This document shows, piece after piece, positions 1 through 9,968 of a stretch of DNA of 64,000 nucleotides. The DNA is taken from the NCBI RefSeq assembly GCF_001556045.1, contig NZ_LSIC01000012.1, positions 248,001-312,000 of the forward strand. Direction: 5' to 3'. The stretch is from Bradyrhizobium sp. CCH5-F6 (GTDB taxonomy: Bacteria; Pseudomonadota; Alphaproteobacteria; Rhizobiales; Xanthobacteraceae). Below the pieces are notes generated by a model. The model was given only the letters and a program-made list of their open reading frames with translations, did no database searches and was not told where the DNA came from. The translations under genes were made by a program, and so were the position numbers. Position 1 is the stretch's first letter, and the number at the start of each line of letters is the position of its first letter.

Positions 1-811
1 CGTCAACGACCCCGGCGCGGCAGCCGACGGCGCCGGCTCGAACGCTGCGCCCGCCGAGGAGGTGGTCGAGGAGATCAAGAAGCGCGGCGGCACGGCGGTC
101 GCCAATTTCGAGTCGGTGGCCGAAGCGATCCCCGCCAGCAAGATCGTGAAGACCGCGACCGATCATTTCGGCCGGCTCGACGGCGTCGTCAACAATGCCG
201 GCATCCTGCGCGACATGATCTTCCACAAGATGAGCGTGGAGGCGTTCGAGGCCGTCATCAAGGTGCATCTGATGGGCTCGTTCTACGTCAGCCACGCCGC
301 GGCCCGCATCTTCCGCGAGCAGGAGTCGGGCTCCTTCGTGCATTTCACCTCGACCTCGGGCCTGATCGGCAATTTCGGCCAGGCCAACTACGCCGCCGCG
401 AAGCTCGGCATCGTCGGGCTCTCCAAATCCATCGCGCTCGACATGGGCCGCTTCAACGTCCGTTCCAACTGCGTCTCGCCGTTCGCCTGGACCCGCATGA
501 TCGGCACCATCCCAACCGAGACCGACGCCGAGAAGGCGCGCGTCGAGAAGATCAAGCAGATGGGCCCGGAGAAGATCGCGCCGCTCTGCGGCTATCTGCT
601 CGGCGATTCCGCCAAGGACGTCACCGGCCAGATCTTCGGCGTGCGCATGAACGAGATCTTCCTGTTCAGCCAGAACCGCCCGATCCGCTCGGTGCAGCGC
701 AGCGAAGGCTGGACGCCGCAATCGATCGCCGAACATGGCATGCCGGCGCTGAAGGGGTCGTTCTACAATCTGGATCGTTCGGCCGACATTTTCACCTGGG
801 ATCCGGTGTGA
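1..811 (+). CDS. SDR-family oxidoreductase, 5' end missing
   Basis: The gene enters from the left edge; the frame is open from base 2, so the start and the N-terminal Rossmann glycine motif lie outside the window. The visible part has the SDR marks NNAG (in VNNAGILRD) and the catalytic YAAAK, preceded by a serine-rich strand (STSG). The internal insert rich in Gly, Ala and Pro before EEVVEEIKKRGG is typical of SDRs related to the dehydrogenase part of peroxisomal multifunctional enzyme type 2, which oxidise 3-hydroxyacyl-CoA. It probably acts on an acyl-CoA, in keeping with the lipid genes further on, but the substrate is inferred. It converges on ppc across an inverted repeat. Confidence 0.85.
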   Translation, partial: VNDPGAAADGAGSNAAPAEEVVEEIKKRGGTAVANFESVAEAIPASKIVKTATDHFGRLDGVVNNAGILRDMIFHKMSVEAFEAVIKVHLMGSFYVSHAAARIFREQESGSFVHFTSTSGLIGNFGQANYAAAKLGIVGLSKSIALDMGRFNVRSNCVSPFAWTRMIGTIPTETDAEKARVEKIKQMGPEKIAPLCGYLLGDSAKDVTGQIFGVRMNEIFLFSQNRPIRSVQRSEGWTPQSIAEHGMPALKGSFYNLDRSADIFTWDPV

Positions 812-818
812 GATTGCG

Positions 819-878
819 CGAATAGCGAATGGCGAGTAGCGAATGGCGAATAGGGTTCTATTCGCTACTCGCTATTCG
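819..878. repeat. Imperfect inverted repeat between convergent genes
   Basis: Short units of the type GCGAATRG are repeated on the left side and mirrored by CTATTCGCTACTCGCTATTCG on the right, giving a long imperfect stem of about 20 bp. It lies between the convergent stops of the SDR gene and ppc, so it could end transcription from both sides. There is no clear T run. Confidence 0.55.
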
Positions 879-881
879 AAC

Positions 882-3680
882 CTACCCCGTATTCCGCAAG
901 CCCGCCGAGATGCCGTTGATGGTGAGCTGAATCCCGCGCAGCACCTGCTCGTCCGGGTTCTGCGCGCGGTGCTCCTTGAGCAGTTCGACCTGCACGTGGT
1001 TGAGCGGGTCGAGATAGGGAAAGCGGTGGCGCACGGAGCGCTCCAGCAGCGGGTTGCTCTGAAGCAGCCGGTCCTGGCCCATGATGTCGAGCAACGTCTC
1101 GATGCAGGAATGCCATTCGCGGCGGATGCGGCCGAAGATCTTCTCGCGCAGGGCTTCGTCGGGCACGAGCTCGGCATATCGCGAGGCGATCGCGATCGAG
1201 CTTTTCGCCAGCACCATGTCCATGTTCGACAGCAGCATGCGGAAGAACGGCCATTCCCTGTAGAGCTCTTTGAGGAACGGCATGCCCTTGTCGGGATGCT
1301 CGGCGATCCATTGCTCGACCGCGCTGCCGAAGCCGTACCAGCCCGGCAGCATCAGGCGGCACTGTGCCCAGGAGAACACCCAGGGAATCGCGCGCAGATC
1401 CTCGATCGCCCGCGTCTTCTTGCGCGAGGCCGGACGGCTGCCGATGTTGAGCGTCGCGATCTCGTTGATGACCGTCGATGACCAGAAATAATCGACGAAG
1501 CCGTCGGTCTCGTAGACGAGGCCGCGGTAAGCCTTGAAGGCGAGGTTCGAGAGCTCGTCCATCGTGGTGAGATATTCGCGGCGCGGCGCGCTCTGGCGCG
1601 GATGCAGCAGGCTGGCTTCGAGCGTCGCGGCGGCGAGAATCTCCAGATTGGAGCGGCCGACCTCGGCGTTGGAATATTTCGACGAGATGATCTCGCCCTG
1701 CTCGGTGATGCGGATCTGCCCGTTCACCGCGCCGCCGGGCTGGGCGATGATGGCGTCGTAGCTCGGACCGCCGCCGCGGCCGACCGAGCCGCCGCGGCCG
1801 TGGAACAGGCGCAGCCGCACGTGATGGCGCTCGAACACCTCGACGAGGCCGATCTCGGCCTTGTAGAGCTCCCAGCCCGAGGTGACGAAGCCGCCGTCCT
1901 TGTTCGAGTCGGAATAGCCGAGCATGACCTCCTGCACGCTGCCGCGGCTGTCGACGAGACGGCGGTAATCGTGCAGCGACAGCATGCGGTCCATGATGCC
2001 GCTGGACGCCTGCAGATCCTCGATGGTCTCGAACAGCGGGACGATGTTGACGGCGCTGCGTCCGGAAGGATGGACGAGGCCCACCTCCTTCAAGAGCACC
2101 GCGACCTCGAGCATGTCGGACATGCCCTTGCACATCGAGATGATGCATTGGGGAATGGCGTCCGAGCCGAACTTGGCATGCGCTTCCGCGGCGGCATGGA
2201 AGACGTTGAGCTCGCCCATGGTCTCGTCGCTGTATTTGACGAAGGGCGACACCAGCGCGCGCGTCGAGCGCAATTCGTTGGTGAGCAGCGAGATGCGCGC
2301 ATCCTCGCCGAGCGCGAGATACGACATGCCGGGGTTCGCCGCGTCCATCAGCTCGGCGATCGTGCGCTCGTGCACGGCCGAGTTCTGGCGAATGTCGAGC
2401 CGCGCCAGGTGGAAGCCGAAGCAGTCCACCGCGCGCCTCAGCAGCCGCAACCGGCCGCGGGCGATGACGCGGGCGTTGTTGGAGATCAGCGAGCGGTGCA
2501 GCACGTCGAGATCGGCCTGCAGCTCCTTGACGCTGGCGTAGGGCGCCGCTTTGCCGACCGGCCGGCGTGTGATCTCGACCTCGAGCATTTCGGCCGTTGC
2601 GGTGAGCCGGGCATAGATGCCGGACACCGCGAGGCGATAAGGCTCGCCGCTCCGGTGCGGCGAGGTATCCGGCGAGCGCTCCGCCAGGTTGCGCAGCTCC
2701 TCGGAGACGTCGGCGAGATGGGCCGCGATCGACAATTCCGAGCCGAGCACGTGCAGCTCGTTCAGGTAGAATTGCATCACCCGGCTCGACTGCAGCCGCA
2801 GCGTGCCGCGCATCACGTCGGCGGTGACGAAGGGATTGCCGTCGCGGTCGCCGCCGATCCAGCTGCCCATGCGCAGGAACGAGGCGAGCTCACCGGCGGC
2901 CCCTTCGCTGCCCTCCTCCAGCCGGTCCTCCAGCGCGTTGATCAGCCGCGGCACCTCGTGCAGGAAGGTGTAGTCGTAGAACGACAGGCCGTTGGCGACC
3001 TCGTCGAGCACGGTGAGCTTGGTCCGGCGCAAGAGGTTGGTCTGCCACAGCGTCAGCACCTCGCGGCGAAGCTGCTCGTCGCTCGCCGCCGACTCCTCAG
3101 CGGTCAGCGCGACGCGCTCGCGGCGGTCGAGCAGGGCTGCGATCTCCATCTCGCGGTCCATGGTGCTCTTGCGGCGGACCTCGGTCGGGTGCGCGGTCAG
3201 CACCGGACTGACCAGCGCGGTCTTGAAGAAGTTGCGGAGCTGGTCGGCACCGATGCCCGCCGCCTTGGCGTGCGCCAGCGTCTCCGCCAGCACGCCGGAG
3301 CCGCCGTTCTTGGCAGCGCCGCGCGCGCGCATCTGGCGGATGTTGTTCTGGTCCTCGGCGATGTTGGCGAGGTGCGAAAAATAGCTGAAGGCGCGGACGA
3401 TCCGCACCGTCTCGGAGGTCGACATGCCGTCGAGGATTTCCTCGAGCTCGCGCCGGGCGAGCCGGTCCTCGTCGCGGTGGAACCGGATCGAGGTCTGGCG
3501 GATGCGCTCGACCAGGTCGAACACGTCGGCACCCTCCTGGTCGCGCACAGTGTCGCCGAGGATGCGCCCGAGCAGGCGGATATCGTCCCGCAGCCGCGTG
3601 TCGGCCTCCAGCGCCTGGACATCCTCCGGGCGGTTGGGGCGATGCTCTGTGCTGTCGGATGGTACGGTCTGGAGGGACAT
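882..3680 (-). CDS. ppc: Phosphoenolpyruvate carboxylase
   Basis: Cytosolic enzyme adding bicarbonate to phosphoenolpyruvate to give oxaloacetate, the anaplerotic feed of the TCA cycle. At 932 aa it has normal family length. The catalytic His lies in [12 protein letters not shown] (His about 164), the [10 protein letters not shown] motif is near residue 590, the [14 protein letters not shown] loop near 625, and the C-terminus ends in NTG as usual. The frame is open 62 codons further upstream, but the start [10 protein letters not shown] is preferred because AGGGGAGCG lies just before it and the upstream extension is low-complexity Arg/Ala/Pro sequence. It stands alone, with no operon partner. 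Confidence 0.97.
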   Translation of the reverse strand: MSLQTVPSDSTEHRPNRPEDVQALEADTRLRDDIRLLGRILGDTVRDQEGADVFDLVERIRQTSIRFHRDEDRLARRELEEILDGMSTSETVRIVRAFSYFSHLANIAEDQNNIRQMRARGAAKNGGSGVLAETLAHAKAAGIGADQLRNFFKTALVSPVLTAHPTEVRRKSTMDREMEIAALLDRRERVALTAEESAASDEQLRREVLTLWQTNLLRRTKLTVLDEVANGLSFYDYTFLHEVPRLINALEDRLEEGSEGAAGELASFLRMGSWIGGDRDGNPFVTADVMRGTLRLQSSRVMQFYLNELHVLGSELSIAAHLADVSEELRNLAERSPDTSPHRSGEPYRLAVSGIYARLTATAEMLEVEITRRPVGKAAPYASVKELQADLDVLHRSLISNNARVIARGRLRLLRRAVDCFGFHLARLDIRQNSAVHERTIAELMDAANPGMSYLALGEDARISLLTNELRSTRALVSPFVKYSDETMGELNVFHAAAEAHAKFGSDAIPQCIISMCKGMSDMLEVAVLLKEVGLVHPSGRSAVNIVPLFETIEDLQASSGIMDRMLSLHDYRRLVDSRGSVQEVMLGYSDSNKDGGFVTSGWELYKAEIGLVEVFERHHVRLRLFHGRGGSVGRGGGPSYDAIIAQPGGAVNGQIRITEQGEIISSKYSNAEVGRSNLEILAAATLEASLLHPRQSAPRREYLTTMDELSNLAFKAYRGLVYETDGFVDYFWSSTVINEIATLNIGSRPASRKKTRAIEDLRAIPWVFSWAQCRLMLPGWYGFGSAVEQWIAEHPDKGMPFLKELYREWPFFRMLLSNMDMVLAKSSIAIASRYAELVPDEALREKIFGRIRREWHSCIETLLDIMGQDRLLQSNPLLERSVRHRFPYLDPLNHVQVELLKEHRAQNPDEQVLRGIQLTINGISAGLRNTG

Positions 3681-4535
3681 GGCTCGCTCCCCTGCTCGCG
3701 CCCTTGGCGGCGCGGTCTGGACGAGTGTGCGATATTTTTCTACCGCAGTGCAAGGTGAACTTGGTGGCGGCGCACACTGTCGCCGCCGTTCGCGTCCCGG
3801 ACGTGCCGCGAAGACGCAGCGCGCTGCGTCCAGGGCGCGAGAACAGTCAGCCTTATCAGTAAACACGCCTTCGCAGTCTCGCGGCCGGTTTCGCCCGAGC
3901 TTTGCTGTCCGTTTTCGCCCTCATCAGGAAGAAAGGGCGCAGGGAAGGCCGGGGCGCCGGCTGGCACCCAGGGTCCGCACGCGGAATACGCACGCGGGGT
4001 GACCACAGGTGATGCCGGTCGCCCGGCCTTCCCTGCGCAACGGTGTTACGGCTTATGGCGCGCTCTCCCCGGGGAGCGATGCACTATTGCCCCCGTCGCC
4101 TTGCGGCTGATCGATGCGCGCGCCCGGTCGGGCCGCTTCACCACCGCAAGCCTTGACGCACAGACCCCGGGCGTCAGGACCACACGCTTTTGCCGTCCGC
4201 GGACGTCCCGTCCCAAACATCCGGAGGCTCGCGCGTGCTCGCCCCCGAAGCCGAAACGAGACGCTGTGACCGCGCCGTGTCGATCCCGCGGATCGCAAGG
4301 ACTCACGGGATCGCCCGCCCTGCCCTCACCTCACGCGCCGGCGCTACCGCGTCCATCGCATCCCGGCCTGCGTATCGTGACGATCGCGAAACGCCCCTTT
4401 CGGCGGGCCGGGATGGATGCGGTTTAACCGAAGATAAAAATTCGGTCAATCAGAATATTGCGTGCCCCGTCTCTTGACCTGCATGTGGCGTGTTTTGCCT
4501 GTCAGGCAACGCGAGGAATTGTGTGCGACCAGGGC
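3681..4535. other. Gene-free stretch with a long structured repeat-like element
   Basis: No convincing protein gene. The short open frames here are rich in Arg, Pro and Ala and match no family. From about 3870 to 4515 the sequence looks like one structured element. It has a long inverted repeat (3937-3961 with 4014-4038), a GC-rich middle, then an abrupt AT-rich stretch (about 4425-4460) and a small GCCTGTCAGGC palindrome near 4500. From memory, very similar blocks recur between genes in Bradyrhizobium; this could not be checked here. The first part (3681-3870) would hold the ppc promoter. Confidence 0.5.
3937..4038. repeat. 25-bp inverted repeat with 52-nt loop
   Basis: The left arm (3937-3961) begins GCGCAGGGAAGGCCGGGG and pairs with the right arm (4014-4038), which ends CCCGGCCTTCCCTGCGC. 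Only two adjacent positions out of 25 mismatch. It is the strongest stem in the window and sits in the gene-free block. It could be the stem of a structured RNA or the end of a small mobile repeat. Confidence 0.7.
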
Positions 4536-5603
4536 CTATTTCGTCACCATCCGTCGGGTCGGCGCCACAGTGCCGGCAGGAGCCGTCGGCGAGATCGAGA
4601 ACGTCAACCACGCATTCCATCCTGCCGGCCGGTTCTCCGCCGCGAATTCGCCATATGCTTTCAGATTGAGATAACCTTGCATGCCTTCAACCGGAAACAA
4701 GTATCCGACCTGCGGACCTACGCCGACGACGCGTGACCGGAAACCACCGAGGATCGGATGTTGTCCAAAGTCGTCGGTGATCTGCTGATAGCCGTACCCC
4801 ACCAGGCCGACAAAAAGCTGTTTAGAGAGAAACTGGGAGGCACCCCAGTCGACATGGAAGTCGACGCCATTCTGATACTGCGTGTCTTGGTTCTTGAAAT
4901 TGTAGGTGAATCCCGCAACAGCCGAAAATTCGTGACCGGTCTGCGGATTGAAGTAGGTGTAGCCGCCGCCGCCATCGATGGCAGCATGGCCGATACCTAG
5001 GTTGGCGAGCCGGGTTGGCGAATAGGCGCCGACCGGAATGTCCCCGGTCACATAGGTCATGAAATTATGGACGCCGGCATTCCACTTCAATGTCGCCTGC
5101 GGATAGAGGTCGCCGACCGATGTGATGGCGTCGGCGATGGTGCCGTTGCGCGTCATCACAAGCGGTCCGAGTGCCGTGGTCAGCGTCCCGCTCAGGTCGG
5201 CGCTCGACCGCCCGAACAGGCCGGTTACGCCAATGGCCAATTGTCCGCCCAGCACCGGCGTTGCGAAGGTGTAGGTGGGGTTGAGCAGAACGAGATCGCC
5301 CTGGGCATTGAGATGCAGATTGAGGCTGCTGTTCACCGTCGCGGGAAACCTGCCGATCTGGATTTCCTTCGCCGCGGCTGTGGCCCCGGATGCGGATACG
5401 GTCGTGTGATAGTACACCGCCGCCATCGACCAGCCCGGCACCCCCGGGACCGCCGCGAGGCTGCTAAACCGGCCGGGAAGCCAGTACGAAACACCGCCCT
5501 CGTCAGCGCATGCCGGCTCGGCCACGCAGCCGAGCAGCACCATGGCTGCGCTAAGACTTGAGCGAATGAACCAAACCCGAGATGCTTGTTTGGATGGTGT
5601 CAT
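4536..5603 (-). CDS. SphA-like outer-membrane protein (MetA-pathway phenol degradation family)
   Basis: 355 aa with a probable signal peptide (basic start, hydrophobic stretch SLSAAMVLLGC, cleavage near ACADEGG). The mature part is rich in Gly, Tyr and short alternating strands, as in beta-barrels, and ends in FSIS followed by a polar tail. It resembles the family annotated as the transporter of the meta-pathway of phenol degradation / SphA, thought to be outer-membrane channels for hydrophobic compounds. An open frame 18 codons longer exists, but the internal start gives a clean signal peptide and was chosen. It is the last gene of a minus-strand group with the two DUF1254 genes. The cargo is unknown. 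Confidence 0.72.
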   Translation of the reverse strand: MTPSKQASRVWFIRSSLSAAMVLLGCVAEPACADEGGVSYWLPGRFSSLAAVPGVPGWSMAAVYYHTTVSASGATAAAKEIQIGRFPATVNSSLNLHLNAQGDLVLLNPTYTFATPVLGGQLAIGVTGLFGRSSADLSGTLTTALGPLVMTRNGTIADAITSVGDLYPQATLKWNAGVHNFMTYVTGDIPVGAYSPTRLANLGIGHAAIDGGGGYTYFNPQTGHEFSAVAGFTYNFKNQDTQYQNGVDFHVDWGASQFLSKQLFVGLVGYGYQQITDDFGQHPILGGFRSRVVGVGPQVGYLFPVEGMQGYLNLKAYGEFAAENRPAGWNAWLTFSISPTAPAGTVAPTRRMVTK

Positions 5604-5738
5604 TTTCTGCCCCAGCAGTAATCGTCTGAACCCAAAATGGCCGTCGCTGAACTGCATCGGATAGTCGCCGTCGGTGTAAGGTGCCGCATACGATCTGATC
5701 CAGACCAGTTGCCGAATCGATCTGCATTCGGACGTCTA

Positions 5739-7178
5739 TCAAACCCGCTTGATGCCAGGCGGCTGCCAGCTCCCTTCGCCGGCCGGCAGGATCGAAGGTG
5801 CTTCGCTTCTCGGCCAGTACAAGCGCATAACAAGATAGATCGTGTCATTGGGCGCAGGCAGCCAATTTGCTTCCTTGTCCGCGCCGGGGCTGTCCTTCTG
5901 GATGTAGAGGGTGAGCGAGCCATCCTCATTCTTCTTCATGCCGGACAACATCGGCGAGTTGATGAGGTAGCGATTGATCGGGTTCTTGACCAGGAGCTGG
6001 CTCTTGCCGTCGTACATCGTCACCGACCAGAAGGAGTTCACCGGTGGCAGTTGTCCCGCCGGGAAGGTCAGTGTGTAATTGTGCTTGCTGCCGTCGAGCG
6101 TCTGGCCGTCACTGTCGACGCGCGTGAATGGATAGGTCGCTTCCGCCGCGTCATTGCCGTAAATGCCGGCCTGAGCGGCGACGGCTCGCTTCAACCAGTC
6201 GCCATTGTAGTGGGCGCTATCGCCTGGAAGACCGCTAATCCGCCAGCCATTGATCGCCTTGCCGGCATTTGCGACGGCCTCGTCCACCTTCCGCTGGCCT
6301 TCCTTCATGCCGAGGCCAAGCTCCAGCTTATGCTCCAATGGCAGGTCCTTGAAGTTGAGGGTCTTGCCCGGCCCGACCCCGATGCGTGCCAGCTTGGAGC
6401 GTATCTCCTTCTCGTTATCCTGTTCCGGCGCGAATTGAAGCGCGAAGTCGAGGTAATCGAAGAAGTTGGTCTTCACGAGTTCCTTGTCGATCTTGGGGAA
6501 GTCGATGGTCGGCGCGGCTGGCGGCGGCGTCTGTTTCAGATAAGCCGAGAGCATCTGCGCCTTGTAGCCGGATTGCACCTTCTTGACGTTGTCGAGATCA
6601 TCCGGGCCGAAAAGCTGGGTGCGATAGCCGGCGAGGGAAAACTGTGTGCTCGAACGAAACACCCGCTTGATGCCCGCCGGGGTGTCCCCTTTCCAGCCGG
6701 GCCCGACCACCATGTAGTCGCCGGCTTCGCTCCCAGTTGCTCGGCTGCCGATGTAGCCGTAATTGTAGGTATTGCCGTCGCAGAGCATGACCGAGTAGTA
6801 GCGCTTCGGGTCCATCGCGGGCACCGAGAGCACCACCGGCTCCGTCCGCAAATCCAGCCACACGAAGGAATAGGGCGTGTCGCTATTGGGCGTGACGATC
6901 GCCGTATCCTTGTAGGTGTAGACATTCGGCTCGTTCTTGAGCTGGTTGAACGGCGCCTTGAATTGCCCCGAATTGCGGTCGACGGCGTACTCGTACATGA
7001 TTGCATAGTTCATCACGATTGGCAGGCCATAGATGAAACCTGCCTCGGCGAAGTCCTTGGCCTCTAACAGCCTGGGCCAATCGGCTTTGTTCTGCGCGAT
7101 TGCCGGGGTGGACTTCGCCGTTGTGACGGCGATCGCAGTTGCCGCAGCGGAGCGAAGCAGATCGCGTTTCGTCAACAT
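5739..7178 (-). CDS. Exported DUF1254/DUF1214 protein, copy 1
   Basis: 479 aa. The N-terminus (MLTKRDLLRSAAATAIAV, cleavage after AIAQ) looks like a signal peptide, so the protein is probably periplasmic. The DUF1254 part covers roughly residues 60-190 (TPNSDTPYSFVWLDL, YYSVMLCDG) and the DUF1214 part roughly 350-465 (PPVNSFWSVTMYD, IQKDSPG, NWLPAP, MRLYWP). The biochemical role of the family is not established. GGAGAG precedes the ATG at good spacing. A paralogue lies directly upstream and the SphA-like gene follows, suggesting one transcription unit of envelope proteins. Confidence 0.85.
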   Translation of the reverse strand: MLTKRDLLRSAAATAIAVTTAKSTPAIAQNKADWPRLLEAKDFAEAGFIYGLPIVMNYAIMYEYAVDRNSGQFKAPFNQLKNEPNVYTYKDTAIVTPNSDTPYSFVWLDLRTEPVVLSVPAMDPKRYYSVMLCDGNTYNYGYIGSRATGSEAGDYMVVGPGWKGDTPAGIKRVFRSSTQFSLAGYRTQLFGPDDLDNVKKVQSGYKAQMLSAYLKQTPPPAAPTIDFPKIDKELVKTNFFDYLDFALQFAPEQDNEKEIRSKLARIGVGPGKTLNFKDLPLEHKLELGLGMKEGQRKVDEAVANAGKAINGWRISGLPGDSAHYNGDWLKRAVAAQAGIYGNDAAEATYPFTRVDSDGQTLDGSKHNYTLTFPAGQLPPVNSFWSVTMYDGKSQLLVKNPINRYLINSPMLSGMKKNEDGSLTLYIQKDSPGADKEANWLPAPNDTIYLVMRLYWPRSEAPSILPAGEGSWQPPGIKRV

Positions 7179-7324
7179 GGGATGCTCTCCTTTTCACCGT
7201 TGTTCTTTTGTTCGGCGGACGCCAGCGCCAAAGCGCCGGGCTTCGATGGTGGAGCGGATAAGTCATAGCCGCAGGCCGGACCAGCCGAGGCATTCGAGAG
7301 TTTGTGCTGCCTGCCGCCTTCGGC

Positions 7325-8755
7325 TCAGGTGACCCGCTTGACCGGCGGAATCTTCCAGGAACCATTGATGATCGAGGGGTTCTTCTCGTTCGGCCAATAC
7401 AGCCGCATCATCAGGACAAAATCGCCTGACGGCGCGGGAAGCCAGTTGGATTCCTTGTCCTTCCCCGGCGAGTCCTTCTGGATGTAGAGATCGGTGGAGC
7501 CATCAGGATTCAATTTCAAATTCTGTCGCGCGCTGATCGAGTAGCGGTCGAGCGGATTGGCCACGAAAAAATAGTTCGCGTCGTACATCGTCAACGACCA
7601 GAACCCGAGCGCCGGCGGCAGTTGCCCCTTGGTAAATCGCAGCACGTATTTGTTGGCGCCGTTGTATTTGCGGCCCTCGGCGTCTTTCAGCGATGTCGGA
7701 TATACGGCGTCCTGCGGCCGGTTGGCGCCGAGCCCGATGGCGGTAACCAACGCCCGCATCAAATAATCGGTACCGTAGATGCCGGTCTTGGTGGTAAAGC
7801 CCCAGCCGTTCTCGTCCTTCATGTCCTTGTTGATCTTGAACTGAAGCATGATGCGATCAAATCCGATCTCCGGAACTCGCTTGACGAAATCTGCCTTGAG
7901 CTTGCTTGCATCAAAATCCTGCCCGGGCAGGATTCCGATCCTCGCGAACTTGGCGAGTTGCGGCGCGTCGGCGGCCGCCGGCGGATTGTCTTTCATGAGC
8001 TTGCAGAGCAACGTGAAATAGGCCGTCGCATCCATGCGATTGACCTGATCACGAACGGCAGTCTTCATGTCGATAGAAGCATCGACCTTGCCTTCGGGCG
8101 GTGTATAGGGCTTGCCATAGGAACTCAGCGGGACCAGCTTGCATTCGTCCTGCAGCTTGTGCACCTCGGCGTAGTCTTCGGGCGTGCCGGTGCAATAGAT
8201 GCGGCCGAGCAGCCACACGATGCTGGTCGGCGACTTGTATTCCTTGACGCCGGACGGCAGCGTGCCCTTCCATCCGGGGCCCGTGATGGCGTAGGTCTGC
8301 GCGCCGGTGCCGGTCGTCCGCTTGCCCGGCACCTGGAATACCGTCGTCCAGCCGTCCAGCATCGGAAAGAGTGCGTAACGGCCCTTCATGTCCGGGATGC
8401 TGAGCACCCACGGTTCCTTGCCGACGTCGAAGAACGCACTGGTGTAGAGCGTGTCCGCATTTGGTGCCGTCACGTCGCGGAAAGTCGCATCAGGGTACTT
8501 GCGCAGCTTGATGATCTGGCCCATCGGCGCGCGCGTGCCGACCGGCGCTGCAACGTTGGTGATGACACGGCGCGTCATCTCCATCGTCACGAGCGGATAG
8601 CCGAAGATGTAGGCGTCGGTAGCGAGTGCGAAATCCTCAAGTCCCTCGCCGATGCCGAGAAACTCGCCGAGCTCGGCACGGCTCGTCGTGCTTATCGAGG
8701 AGCTGGCGAGCAGGCTCATGCCGCCGATCGTTACGTTGCGACGGGTGACATTCAT
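7325..8755 (-). CDS. Exported DUF1254/DUF1214 protein, copy 2
   Basis: 476 aa, same domain order as the neighbour at 5739-7178: DUF1254 with APNADTLYTSAFFDV, then DUF1214 with PPALGFWSLTMYD, IQKDSPG, NWLPAPSG and MRLYWP. The N-terminus (MNVTRRNVTIGGMSLLASS) has a twin-Arg-like pattern followed by a hydrophobic stretch, so export is likely. The two copies share motifs but differ clearly in between, so the duplication is old. 146 bp separate the two genes, so separate promoters are possible. Confidence 0.85.
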   Translation of the reverse strand: MNVTRRNVTIGGMSLLASSSISTTSRAELGEFLGIGEGLEDFALATDAYIFGYPLVTMEMTRRVITNVAAPVGTRAPMGQIIKLRKYPDATFRDVTAPNADTLYTSAFFDVGKEPWVLSIPDMKGRYALFPMLDGWTTVFQVPGKRTTGTGAQTYAITGPGWKGTLPSGVKEYKSPTSIVWLLGRIYCTGTPEDYAEVHKLQDECKLVPLSSYGKPYTPPEGKVDASIDMKTAVRDQVNRMDATAYFTLLCKLMKDNPPAAADAPQLAKFARIGILPGQDFDASKLKADFVKRVPEIGFDRIMLQFKINKDMKDENGWGFTTKTGIYGTDYLMRALVTAIGLGANRPQDAVYPTSLKDAEGRKYNGANKYVLRFTKGQLPPALGFWSLTMYDANYFFVANPLDRYSISARQNLKLNPDGSTDLYIQKDSPGKDKESNWLPAPSGDFVLMMRLYWPNEKNPSIINGSWKIPPVKRVT

Positions 8756-8850
8756 GATACGAACTCCGTTGAATTTGAAGAACTGGAAATCTTTCGATGC
8801 GCTCGGTCGCTCAATTCACCGAGCTGCGGGGCACCCGTTCCTCTCAGGTC

Positions 8851-9510
8851 TCAATAACAGGGCGGATACGGGTAATAACCGCATGCCGGCCGCGCGTAGG
8901 GGTGATAGTACGCAGCCGCGCCATATGCGGCCCCTGCATACATCGCGCCGCGGAACGCGCTACGCCGGGCAACGCCGGCGAACGACATCGGCGTGAACGG
9001 CCGCCCGATGATGTCGATGAAGAGGGCAGCGCCACCGTCGGCGCCGGCGAGATCGCCTTCCAGAGTCTGGACTTGGAAGGTGAGCTTGTCGCCCTCGAGC
9101 TTCGGGTTCTTGAGGACCACGACAGCGTCCTTGACCGAACCATCCTTGCCCAGCACTGAAACGGTCGCGTTCGGAGGATTCTTGGCGAAACTGTCATCGC
9201 CCGAGCCCCACTCCGCAATGACATCAGCCGTCGCCTGGTGGCCTGCGGATCGCACTGGACGGTCGGCAAATATGATCGAGCTGAGCGACACGCCGGTCAA
9301 AGTGAGTGTGTCCCCTTGCAACGTGGCGCCACGGGAGTTGAGCACGAACAGCGACGGCACGATCTCGGGTTTGGCTGAGGCTGCCGGCGTGCCGATTGTC
9401 TTCATGGAAGACGGTGCCGGCGCGTTCTGGGCGAGCGACGCGTTGGCGCTGCAAAACATCACGGCCAAGGCGAGCATTGCGAAAATCTGATCCAGTTTTG
9501 CGATCCGCAT
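8851..9510 (-). CDS. Small exported protein, function unknown
   Basis: 219 aa, not recognised. It starts MRIAKLDQIFAMLALAVM and has a signal peptide ending near ASLAQ. A middle part (residues about 40-170) reads like a beta-sandwich with repeated TLTLTGV, VSVLGKDG and LTFQVQTLEGDL strands. The tail is rich in Ala, Gly, Tyr and Pro and ends in CGYYPYPPCY, with two Cys that could form a disulfide. The ATG follows ACAGGAGTG. It is the first gene of the minus-strand envelope group ahead of the DUF1254 pair, which suggests it works with them. Confidence 0.7.
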   Translation of the reverse strand: MRIAKLDQIFAMLALAVMFCSANASLAQNAPAPSSMKTIGTPAASAKPEIVPSLFVLNSRGATLQGDTLTLTGVSLSSIIFADRPVRSAGHQATADVIAEWGSGDDSFAKNPPNATVSVLGKDGSVKDAVVVLKNPKLEGDKLTFQVQTLEGDLAGADGGAALFIDIIGRPFTPMSFAGVARRSAFRGAMYAGAAYGAAAYYHPYARPACGYYPYPPCY

Positions 9511-9968
9511 GTGACGTTCACTCCTGTTACAAATAGCTTGATGAATCACTTGGTAGCACTCTCGCGTCGGCCGCGAGATCTCGCGAAAAAGACGTACCCA
9601 TCGCTTGCGTGAAACGCCGTGTAGAGTTCGTAGAAATCAAGACCGCTGGGCTGGAAACTTCGTTGCAAACTCGCACGGAAGCCGCCGACCAAATAAGACC
9701 GCAAGCTCCACCCAGAGAATGGCGAGCCGCCCCCTGAACAGGCTTTTTCCGAGCGATTTCCAGGCGCCCCTTGCCGCTCGTCTTTTTCGTTGGCCGTTGC
9801 CTGCCGAAACCCAATCGATAACGGCGGGTAGCCCAAATGCCTGCATGACGCGTTTCCCAGCTCGATGATCAGTCAAGGCACGCTCGCACCAGCGCGTGCA
9901 GAATGATCTCTCGATGTCCCGGCGTCTTGCCATTTCGCGCCAATCATTCCGGGGTCGAGTCAATCATT
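9511..9968. other. Gene-free stretch between exported protein and AraC remnant
   Basis: 458 bp without a convincing gene. Three overlapping minus-strand frames are open for 90-110 codons each, but none has a recognisable motif or ribosome site. The base composition is lower in GC than the lipid genes further on. The stretch next to 9510 should hold the promoter of the exported-protein operon. The remainder may be decayed sequence, since the adjacent AraC gene is truncated. Confidence 0.4.

Noticed and set aside
1602-3758. Very long open frame on the plus strand opposite ppc
   Set aside because: It is antisense to ppc, rich in Arg, His and Asp in the way of antisense GC-rich frames, and shows no domain. 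ppc has complete catalytic motifs and a ribosome site.
3999-4427. Possible 142-aa protein in the gene-free block
   Set aside because: Arg/Pro/Ala-rich, no ribosome site, and it overlaps the inverted repeat; other frames are equally open. Judged part of a non-coding repeat-like element.
9527-9963. Three short open frames before the AraC remnant
   Set aside because: They overlap one another, show no family resemblance and no ribosome site.
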